The position numbers and the translations under genes are program-made. Shown here piece after piece: positions 1-9,000 of a stretch of DNA of 9,253 nt (the stretch's first letter is position 1; each line of letters begins with the position of its first letter). The stretch is taken from NCBI GenBank assembly GCA_039208045.1, contig JBCCRH010000241.1, positions 1-9,253 of the forward strand, read 5' to 3'. The stretch is from JBCCRH01 sp039208045 (GTDB lineage: Bacteria; Bacteroidota; Bacteroidia; Chitinophagales; Saprospiraceae). Below the pieces are notes generated by a model, which was not told the origin of the DNA, made no database searches, and worked only from the letters and a program-made list of their open reading frames with translations.

Positions 1-1799
1 CGACCTTGGCGTTTACCTATTTTCTTACCGGTTTTATACTCTTTTGTGGGTTGGTTTTGATTGGATTGTTCATTGCCAACCGGAAGCCGTGGGACTGGGC
101 GAGTCTATTTTTCGCTATGTTTTGCCTTGGGCTGGCCTATCGGATTATGGGTACGGAGGATTATGCCTTGCATGGCTTATTCCCAAATCTTAAGTACTGG
201 GTATCGATTCGGTTGGAGTACTTTGGTATTTTCTTTTGTATGATTATGTTTTGGGGCTTTGTGGCCAGTCTTTTCCCTAAGCGTACCGGTCGATGGGCGT
301 TGTATGGTGTGATTGCTATAGAAAGTGTGCTTATTTTATTGTTGTTCACTCCTTCTAGCTTCTTTACCCAATTTATTATTATTTCACATTTTGTTATTGT
401 GTTTAGTATTTTATATGGGGTCTACCTCATTATTAGTGCCATGCTGGAAGACTTCTGGAAACATTTCTGGTTGGGCCTTGGCTATACTTTTCTGATTGCC
501 CTTTGTGCAGAAGCTGTTATCGATAACCGAACCCCCATCGTCATTTCGCAGCAGTTGTATCTATTTACTGCGCTCGGCTTTATCTCCTTCAAGGTGGTCT
601 ACATGATTCAACGCTTTGCGGGAAGGTTCCGTCAAGCGATAGAAGAAGCGGACTCAGCGAATAAAGCAAAATCTCAGTTTTTGGCCAATGTAAGCCACGA
701 GATTCGTACCCCTATGAATGGCGTTATTGGAATGACGCACCTACTGGAGCAGACAGATTTATCACCAGCGCAACAGGAGTATACCCAAGTGGTTAGAAGT
801 AGTAGTGAGCATCTCCTCAGGCTCATCGATGATATTTTGGATTTCTCCAAAATTGAAGCTGATAAAATGCTGGTCGAGCAAGCTCCTTTCGGGCTATCTA
901 AATTGGTGAGAGAGGTGGAGCTACTCTTGCAGCCCAAAGCCCAAACTAAGAAACTACGCTTTGAAGTAGATGTTGTGGATGACACACTTTTGCCATTATT
1001 GGGCGATGCAACCAAGCTCCGGCAAGTGCTGATCAACTTATTAGATAATGCCATCAAGTTTACCGCCCAGGGCAGGGTTCATCTTGGCATTACGATCTTA
1101 CAAAAAACGGCTCAGGATTGCCGTATTACTTTTCGTATTTCAGATACTGGTATTGGTATAAAGGCCGATCAACTGGCCCAACTTTTCCAACCGTTTAATC
1201 AGGCTGATGCATCGACTTCACGCAACTATGGTGGGACAGGTTTGGGCTTAGCCATTAGTAAACGCTTGATCAACATGATGGGGGGAGAACTGAAAGTACA
1301 AAGCATACCCGATAAAGGCGCTACCTTCTATTTTACCTTGCCTTTTAAGTTGGAAAGTAAGCCTGCCCCCACAGCAAAGGAGGCTATCCCCCAAAAAGAA
1401 GAAATACCCTTGGGGCAACGTCTCCCACTAAATATCCTCATCGTAGAAGATCATTTAATCAACCAGAAAGTCATCCAGGCCTTTCTACAAAAAGAAGGCT
1501 ATCAGCCAAAAGTTGCTAATAATGGACAAGAGGGTCTAGCCCTTTGCCAGGAGCATCCCTTCGATTTGGTACTAATGGATATTCAAATGCCAGTAATGGA
1601 TGGCTTAGCGTCTACTGAGCAAATTTTGGCCACTACTACTCCCAACCCGCCCACTATCGTAGCCATGACCGCCAATGCACAGCCCAGCGAGCGCGAAAAG
1701 TGCCTGGCGCTGGGTATGAAGGATTATCTGACTAAACCCATCCAGCCAGAGCAGATAAGGGCCGTTTTGGCGGGCTTAGACCTTGGAAGTTTTTCCTAG
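1..1799 (+). CDS. Hybrid sensor histidine kinase with 7TM sensor and receiver domain, 5' partial
   Basis: Membrane sensor kinase expected to autophosphorylate on a histidine and pass the phosphate to its own receiver. Numbering is from the TTG at position 6. About seven hydrophobic helices lie at residues 3-24, 31-47, 70-90, 97-115, 118-146, 154-171 and 182-202, with spacing and motifs (LFFAMFCLGLAYRI, RLEYFGIFF) like the 7TMR-DISM_7TM family. A short linker leads to HisKA with the H-box SHEIRTPMNG (H231). HATPase_c follows: N-box LLDNAIKFT (N348), G1 SDTGIGI (D380), F-box LFQPFNQAD and G2 GGTGLGLAIS (from 409). The receiver spans about 473-590, with acidic pair E481/D482, phospho-acceptor D525, T555 and K577, so all key residues are present. 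No Hpt domain is seen, so the final phosphate acceptor lies elsewhere. The frame is open to the left edge, the only possible start there is a TTG, and relatives usually carry an extracytoplasmic domain before the helices; the true start is probably upstream. The ligand is unknown. Confidence 0.93.
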   Translation, partial: TLAFTYFLTGFILFCGLVLIGLFIANRKPWDWASLFFAMFCLGLAYRIMGTEDYALHGLFPNLKYWVSIRLEYFGIFFCMIMFWGFVASLFPKRTGRWALYGVIAIESVLILLLFTPSSFFTQFIIISHFVIVFSILYGVYLIISAMLEDFWKHFWLGLGYTFLIALCAEAVIDNRTPIVISQQLYLFTALGFISFKVVYMIQRFAGRFRQAIEEADSANKAKSQFLANVSHEIRTPMNGVIGMTHLLEQTDLSPAQQEYTQVVRSSSEHLLRLIDDILDFSKIEADKMLVEQAPFGLSKLVREVELLLQPKAQTKKLRFEVDVVDDTLLPLLGDATKLRQVLINLLDNAIKFTAQGRVHLGITILQKTAQDCRITFRISDTGIGIKADQLAQLFQPFNQADASTSRNYGGTGLGLAISKRLINMMGGELKVQSIPDKGATFYFTLPFKLESKPAPTAKEAIPQKEEIPLGQRLPLNILIVEDHLINQKVIQAFLQKEGYQPKVANNGQEGLALCQEHPFDLVLMDIQMPVMDGLASTEQILATTTPNPPTIVAMTANAQPSEREKCLALGMKDYLTKPIQPEQIRAVLAGLDLGSFS

Positions 1800-1835
1800 T
1801 TTGAGGCCTAGACCTTGGAGGTTTTTTCTAGTTTG
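1777..1835. repeat. Imperfect tandem direct repeat, two 27-nt copies, spanning the kinase stop codon
   Basis: Copy 1 (1777-1803) and copy 2 (1809-1835) match at 25 of 27 positions and are separated by 5 nt, giving a 32-nt period. Both begin TAGACCTTGGA and end CTAGTTTG. Copy 1 encodes the last residues of the kinase and contains its TAG stop at 1797-1799; copy 2 is non-coding. The arrangement suggests a local duplication, or insertion of a small repeated element at the gene end. Confidence 0.8.
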
Positions 1836-1857
1836 TACAAGTCAACCTCCAAGGTCT
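1810..1857. terminator. Perfect 14-bp inverted repeat between convergent genes, candidate bidirectional terminator
   Basis: The left arm AGACCTTGGAGGTT (1810-1823) is the exact reverse complement of the right arm (1844-1857). The 20-nt loop itself contains the palindrome TTGTACAA (1833-1840). The hairpin sits 10 nt after the kinase stop and 9 nt from the stop of the AraC-type gene, where a shared terminator would be expected. No U-tract follows the stem on either strand, so it is not a canonical intrinsic terminator. The right arm could also pair with 1778-1791 with one mismatch, giving a competing fold. A dispersed palindromic repeat is an alternative reading. Confidence 0.6.
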
Positions 1858-1866
1858 TGCGGGCAC

Positions 1867-3051
1867 CTACAACCCCTCCAAATACGCCTTCGGCGATTGC
1901 GCCGTAAATTTCTTAAACGCCCGATTAAACGTAGCTTTCGAATTAAACCCACAATCCAAGGCGATGCTCATCAGGGTATGTAGCTCCGCCTCCCCCGCCC
2001 TCAGCTTTTCCTTAATCGCCTCCACCCGATACTCATTGATGAAATCATTGAAGTTTTTCCCAAATCCACTATTGATTACTTTTGATAACTGGCTGGGAGT
2101 AGCGCGCACGCCTTGCGCCAATTCTTTCAAATTCAACTCAGGATTCAGATAAGGGTGCTCTTGCTTCATCAACTTGGCTAAGCGATCCTTAATGGGTAAT
2201 AAGTCCGCATCGAGCTCCGTAGAAGAAGTGGGGGCTGGTGAAATAGTAGTCGGATCAAAAGCCAACTTCACCCTTGGGTTAGGCCGTGAAGAATAGCCCA
2301 AAATGCTTAGAAAGTAGATCAAGATGGCAACCCCCAAATGGGAAAACCAGAACTGTCGATACGTCATTGGAAGCACAAAAGCATCTAATAAGATGATCAT
2401 CCAATTGAGCGTAAACCCAATGATAACTGCAATAAGGATATTGCGCAGCCAGGTAAATTTCAGTTGGTCAGCCTGAGAGAAATTAGCTTCCACATATGTT
2501 TTGTACTTGCTATACTCTCGAAACGTTAACACCAAATAAAAATAGGTAGATACAAAGCCAAGAATAAAGATCACGTCCTGGAAAAGATCTTGATTAAACT
2601 GCGCCCAGTAGCCTTTCGTTTCATAAAAAAGAGGTAATGGAACGCCTAACATCATCTGCTGCAATACTACCTCATACAGGAAGCTCAGCAGGTACCAAAG
2701 GATATACAAGGCGCCAGGAAGGAAGTGCCACCAATCTTTTTGCTCTAGCTTAAACTCGCTATTGGTTAAGCTTCGGAAATAGTAAAATACGATGGGTGGA
2801 ATGAGTAAGTAGTGATGAAAGGGGAAATAAAACATAAAGACGGTCAAGAAATTATGGCTATCGTACCAGCCTGCAAAACCCAGCATATACTGGGCAATAT
2901 ATAAGCAGAGCAGTAGTAACAAAACAGCCAGTAAGCGATCCGATAGCCGCTCCTCCTCTACCCCGCGTCGCCAGGACAATACCACGAAGATAATGCCCTG
3001 AACAAACCCCAATAGGAGCAGTGACGTCCGCATGCCAAAATCAAATACCAT
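1867..3051 (-). CDS. Membrane-anchored AraC family transcriptional regulator
   Basis: Predicted DNA-binding regulator of 394 residues tethered to the inner membrane. Hydrophobic helices lie at about residues 9-27, 36-56, 66-90, 108-133, 157-178, 203-227 and 232-252. A Pro/Ser/Thr-rich linker (about 255-285) leads to a cytoplasmic AraC-type domain (about 300-392). Its two helix-turn-helix units are LNLKELAQGVRATPSQLSK (307-324) and MSIALDCGFNSKATFNRAFK (361-380), followed by the family ending SPKAYL. The fusion is common in Bacteroidota; the sensed signal and target genes are unknown. The ATG at 3049-3051 lies 10 nt after the stop of the upstream giant gene on the same strand, so the two are probably co-transcribed. 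The sequence before it is TAATAAATAAACT, A/T-rich without Shine-Dalgarno, as usual in this phylum. A second Met at residue 7 is an alternative start. By position it may regulate the surface-protein operon; that is inference. Confidence 0.92.
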   Translation of the reverse strand: MVFDFGMRTSLLLLGFVQGIIFVVLSWRRGVEEERLSDRLLAVLLLLLCLYIAQYMLGFAGWYDSHNFLTVFMFYFPFHHYLLIPPIVFYYFRSLTNSEFKLEQKDWWHFLPGALYILWYLLSFLYEVVLQQMMLGVPLPLFYETKGYWAQFNQDLFQDVIFILGFVSTYFYLVLTFREYSKYKTYVEANFSQADQLKFTWLRNILIAVIIGFTLNWMIILLDAFVLPMTYRQFWFSHLGVAILIYFLSILGYSSRPNPRVKLAFDPTTISPAPTSSTELDADLLPIKDRLAKLMKQEHPYLNPELNLKELAQGVRATPSQLSKVINSGFGKNFNDFINEYRVEAIKEKLRAGEAELHTLMSIALDCGFNSKATFNRAFKKFTAQSPKAYLEGL

Positions 3052-3061
3052 AGTTTATTTA

Positions 3062-6000
3062 TTATCGAATCACCATCAGCGTTCCGCTCGTCACTAGTCG
3101 GCCGCTTTTCAGGCGCATGCCGGGCCACACCGTCCCATCCTCAAACACACCGAATGCCTTCCAAACATACACATCTTGCGGCACAATTTCCCCATTCAAG
3201 GTGCCATCCCACGCCTCTACTGGGCGCCCATCCTCTAACAATTCGGACTCCCAGATCAACTCTCCATGCTGCGAGAATACCTGTACATGGTACTCCTCCA
3301 AGCCCGCCCCTGCCGGCTTGAATAAGCGCGTATCCCCTATCCCACTTTCTGGCGTCAGACCAGTAGGAATCCACAAGCCCTTAAAGAAGATCGGCTGCAC
3401 CGTCACAATGGTATCATCCACGCAGCCATTTGCCCCCGTGGCTTCCAAAAATACTTGCCACACATTATTTTCTTCATAGCGATGATCTGGATTTTCTTCC
3501 GTAGAAGTAGCACCATCCCCAAAATCCCAAAAATAGCTGAGCGCATTTTCGGAAGTATTAATAAAGTCAATAGCCCCAGCCGGAGTGCCAGGCAAATCCC
3601 GAAATTCAAAGCTTGCCGTAGGCGAAAGCAACATTTCCACCGCATCTATCAGCTCTATGCTATCAAAGCAAATACTATCATACGACGCTACTAAGGTTAC
3701 ATCAAAAAAGCCAGCTTCCGTATAGGTGTGTATTGGATTGATCGCTGTCGAACTCTGCCCATCGCCGAAGCGCCAAACGTATTGATTAGCAAAAGTAGAA
3801 TTGTTAAAAAAGCTAATCGAATCGGGTACACAGCCAAGTTGTGGGTCAAGCCCAAATGCCGCGTTGGGCACGGGTAGTGCGCGGATAGACTGCACCGTAG
3901 TATCGGTACAATTGAATTCATTGGAAGCAACTAGCTGAATCGCATAGCTCCCCGTATCTTGATAGGCATAAATAGGCTCATTCAACAATGACATTTCTCC
4001 ATCTCCAAAACTCCACTCAAACCCAACAGCGCCTTCTGAGTTATTCTCAAACGCTACTTCAACAGGTATGCCACAAAGCTGTGAACGCTCCAAATCAAAA
4101 GCAGCGATAGGATTCGGGTGAGCAGTAATGCTAAAAAAGACCGTATCATCTCGACAACCTTCCTGATCGGTCACCAAAAGCTGCACCACATAAGCAGCGG
4201 CCGTATCAAAGGTATGGACAGGATTTTCCAAACTAGAAGTATTATTATCTCCAAAATCCCATTCATAAAACACGCTATTCACACTAGTATTTTCAAATTC
4301 TACAGTTAAAGGGGCACAGCCATCAATGGTGGAAGGGTCAAAGGAAGCTTCCGGCAGCGGCAGAATCGTTACTTGCCTTTCGGCAAAAGCCGGGCAGCCA
4401 TTCTCTGCGGAAATACCCACTAATTGCACGGTAAAAACACCTGCACTATCGTATACTGTCGTAGGATTATTGAGTACAGAAGTGTCGCCATTGGCAAAAT
4501 CCCAGAAATTACCTGCTGTATTGATTGATAAGTTTTCAAAAAATACCGTATCCCCTCGGCACACCCGATCCTTCACAATTGCAAAATCTACCTCTGGAGC
4601 AGGCAGCACCGTAACTTCTGTGGCTATGCTATCAAAGCCACAGCCATTGGTGGCATACTGTACTACTTCATAAATGCCCGTGCTATCAAACGTGTGGATG
4701 GGGTTCGTTTCTGAAGAAGTATTCCCATCTCCAAAATCCCAAGTGACCAGCGCCCCGGGCGTGGCGAAGCTCGTAAACGGCAAGACGTAGGGCTCACAGC
4801 CTTCATTGGCTGGAATGTTAAAGAAAGCCTCTACATCCACTGGATTGACCACAATCTGCTGGGTAGCCGTATCGGCACCACAAAAATTAGTAGCAATAAG
4901 CGTGATCGTATATTCGGTGGAAGTCGTATCAGTGAAATAAGTCTGCATGGGTGGATTCTGTGCAGTGGAAGTCGCTGTATTGCCAAAATCCCAGTCAAAA
5001 CTCTCCGGATTCCCCAGGGTCACATTACCAAAACTCACTTCCATAGGCGTACAACTCGTGTCAATAGACACTCCAAAACCCGCTAACGGTAGCGGAAAGA
5101 CGGTAATTGTATCTTCAATAATTCTGGTGGCGCACAAATTGGTGACTTCTAGGCGCACCACATAGGTGGTATCCATTAAGCCTTGCTCGTAAAAGATAGT
5201 ACCGGGGTCAGCCAAACTACTCGTGTCTCCATTCCCAAAATCCCAGTCGTAAGCAATTTCAAAGCCCGTACTTTGGTTATCAAAGTCTACCCCCAGTACT
5301 GCACAGCCTTCTTCTATGCTTGGCGCAAATTCAGCCGTAGGCGGTTCGGTAATAAAGACCGTCTGACTGGTAGAATCCACACAGCCAAAGGTATTGGTGG
5401 AAACTAGCGTAATGGTATAGGTTCCAATAGCATCGTAGGTGTGCGTTGGGTTAATGTCTGTCGAAGTAGTCTCATCCCCAAAGTCCCAAAAGGGATTATC
5501 AGTACTCACCGATTCGTTGGTGAATACAATATCTTGATTGAGGCAAGCCTCGGCGGGTAGGCTAAAGGCGGATTCCGGCATGGGATGCACCGTGACCATT
5601 TTGGTGGCAACCGCATCACAATTGGAGAAGCTACTAGCAAACGTATAGGTAATTTCGTGCGTCCCCACCCCAGCGACCTCAGGATCAAACAAGCCTAAAT
5701 TTGCATTGGTAATACCTGGGCCCGACCAAGTGCCATTCAAAGGATCATTTCCCGAAAGGGGAAAAGGTGAAGCAGACAAACAAACCTCTTCATCCGGCCC
5801 TGCCGTAGTACCCGATAGATCGACTACAAAAATTTCAATCTGGTCGGAGACTAAGCAATTGCCATTTCCTACCGTATAGGTAAGCACATTGACGCCAGGG
5901 TCAGCTTGCGCCGGATCAAACATGCCCATCGCATCCGTAATACCGGTACCCGTCCAAGTGCCCAGCCCCATTGGCTCAAAGCCCACTAACTGAAAAGCAG

Positions 6001-9000
6001 GGTCATAGCTACAAAGCGTATCGTTCACCCCAGCTTCCACCTCCACCGGATCTTCTACTGTAATATCCACCATCCGACTATCCGTACAGCCATTGCCATC
6101 TACGAAAGTATACTCCAAGGTATACGTGCCTACCCCTCCGGCAATAATCGGATTGAAGGTAGTACCTAACACGCCCGTTCCTACCCATGTACCACCAGCA
6201 GGATCAGCCACCGGCAGCTCTACCGTACCTGGCGTGCTACAGTAAATCGTATCATTTACACTAATATCGGGCAAAGGGAAGACCTCAAAAGGCAGCACTG
6301 CTCGATTCTCACAGCTATTGGCATCCACAAACGTATATTCTAGATTATAACTAGCCACACCAGAAGCACTTGGGGAAAAGACATTCCCACTCAGATCGCC
6401 TCCATTATCCACGCTCCAACTCCCTCCCACAGGCTCCGCCTCTAGTATCACCTGATCTACCGAGATACAAGCTCCATCCGCATTTGCATCCAAATCAATA
6501 GTTGGTAAGGGTAGCACCTCTACCATCAGCGCATCTTGCACTTGGCAGCTCCCCTCTCCCACCGTAAAGGTCAGCTCGTAGGTATCAGGCGTCAGCTGAC
6601 TGGCGTCAAACACCGAGCCACTCAGGCCCACTCCACCCGGAATAGACCAAGTACCCAAGGTAGGCATTGATCCCAAGCTTAAATCATAGGCACTTACTGA
6701 GTTACAAAGACTGGTGTCCATACCAGCGTTTACCATATCTAGCTCAATGACCTGTACGGTGAAGGTATCTATATTGGTGCATCCATTTCCATCCGTAAAA
6801 GTGTATTCAATGGGGTAATTACCGATTCCACCTGCTGTGGTAGGGTTAAACGTCCCTGCTGTTCCGTCGATAATTCCGGAGCCCGACCAATCTCCTCCGC
6901 TAGGACTAGCAGCGGGAAGATCTAAGTCTTCATCTACAATACAAAAGGTAACATCCTCAGTTTGTAGCACAGGAAGCTCATTGACCGTAAAGCTCTGGTC
7001 AGTGGCAGCCACGCAGCTTGTCGCTGGATCGGTATAGGTGTACGTTAGCGTAAAGGTACCTGCTCCCGATGCACTCGGATCAAAAGAATTCCCGTTAATC
7101 ACCCCGCCATCTTCACTCGACCAAGTACCTCCGAGGGGCTCTGCCTCCAGGGTAATGCTAGATTCGCTCTCGCAAGCATTATCTACACTCAGAATATTGG
7201 CAGCAGGGGCTTGGATAACCGTTACCGTAATGGAAGCCTCGCTTTGGCAGAGTCCCTGCCCAACATTATAGGTCAAAATGTTTTCTCCAATTGCTGCCTC
7301 GCTCGGATCAAAAATACCATCTGATGTGACGCCGTCTCCCGACCAAGTACCGCCTCCCGGTGTAGCAGTAAGTGGTACCGTTTCTTCATTCGTACAAATC
7401 TCAAAATCATCGATCAGGTCGAGACTGCCGGGCACTTGCACAAAAAAGGTATCGGCTGCGGTGGCCGTACCACATTCGTTGGTGATGGTTACTTCGTAGA
7501 TGTATTCGGTGGAAACCGTGGGCATGTAGGTGATACCTGTTGGAAATTGCTCCGTAGAGGAAGCGGGAGTTCCGCCAGGGAAGTTCCACTCGTAAGTGGC
7601 GTTTTGGCTACCATTTTCATTAAAATCGACATTGCTTCCGCTAAAATCTAGGGTGATGCTTTCGCAGGCATCGGCCACCGGATTGGGCAATTCTACCATG
7701 GGCACGCCTACCAGCACTAGGGTCGTATCCCAGGTATCGGTACCACATACATTTTCGATTTCTAGTGAAATATCATATTCGCCAGGAAAGAAAAATTGGA
7801 TTTCTGGCTCTCGGGAATTGGCATCGGTATTACCGACAAAGGCCCAACCAGTAATCGGCGTAATCGACCAGCTATTATTGGCATTAGCGCCACTTGAGTT
7901 GTTTACTAAGGTTAAAACACTTGGTACGCAGCCCAGATTATTACCACTCAAATCGACTATTGCTTCGAGTGGTTCCAGCACCTGTACGTTTTCAGTGGTA
8001 GTAGACGAACCACAAGGGTTGGTCGCCGTAAGCGAAACCGTATAATTCCCCGGCACATCAAATTGCACTTCCAGCTCTTCTTCATCTAGTGCCCCACTGA
8101 TAATCGTCCAACCACTAGGCGGATTGATTTCCCACGCTACAGTAACTACTTCCACACAGTTTCCATTATTAATGAAAGCCGCACCCGTCGTAGCATTTAC
8201 AAAAGTAATTGCATCCCCCCCACAAATCACGCCTGAACCACTCTGCCCAATCATCGCATCGGGAGGCGCCCCCATCTCGATGGGCTCGATGGTCACCGCC
8301 GTTTGCCCACAGGCATTAGAAGCTTCCAAGCGCACATCAAAAGAGTTGCTAAAGCCCCCCTGGCTTGTCACCCCACAAGAAGTCGTATCAAACAAAATTT
8401 CAAGGTTGGTCAGCGGCTCATCGCCCGGTTGTTGCACAAACTGCTGCACTTCCTCTCCATTGATTACCACCCGATATTCGGTACCTGGAGAGTTATTTTC
8501 AGTTCCGCCCAGGGAGAAGTCCAAGGTGGATGGTGCACACAGGCCCGTCGTTCCCCCCGGTGTTCCCCCGGTCAAACTGGGGTTAGCGCCGTTAAATACT
8601 TGATAAAGCACCGTTCCAACGCATCCATTCACGTGCGTTGCAGTCATCACCAAATTGAAAGCCCCTTGCTCCGTATACAGGTGGCTGGAAGGGAAATTGG
8701 CATTATTACCATTAAAATCAGGTGTATTATCTCCCCAATCAATCGTGTAATTAACAATATCTGATTGTACTTCAGAGGTATTATTAAATTCGATGAGGTA
8801 ATCCGCATCATTTGGGCTTGACCCACAAAAGGTGAATACCCCCAGGCCCGAAAAAGGATCAAAATTAATATCTTCCAAGGAAGGAACGGGTGTGGCCAAA
8901 ACGGTTACCGGAGTAGTTTGCGTACAGACCACATTGCCTGCGCCATCTTGCACTGTGAGTACCACAACATAGGCTGTATTTGCATTTTGAGAAGGGAAAA

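Noticed and set aside
1783..1983. Open frame on the + strand of 66 codons between the convergent genes
   Set aside because: It overlaps the end of the kinase and the end of the AraC-type gene, is Arg-rich and is crossed by the inverted repeat; no evidence of coding.
1..3051. Kinase and AraC-type regulator as a two-component pair
   Set aside because: They are convergent with a hairpin between them, and the AraC protein has its own membrane sensor and no receiver domain.
3395..7429. Possible CRISPR-like or DNA-level tandem repeats within the giant gene
   Set aside because: The periodicity is at the protein level; the DNA copies compared differ at many positions and have no constant repeat/spacer structure.
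7596..8603. Long open frames on the + strand (149 and 159 codons) opposite the giant gene
   Set aside because: They lie antisense to a continuous 2048-codon frame with clear domain structure; their translations are low-complexity Ser/Thr/Pro/Val-rich with no recognisable motif.
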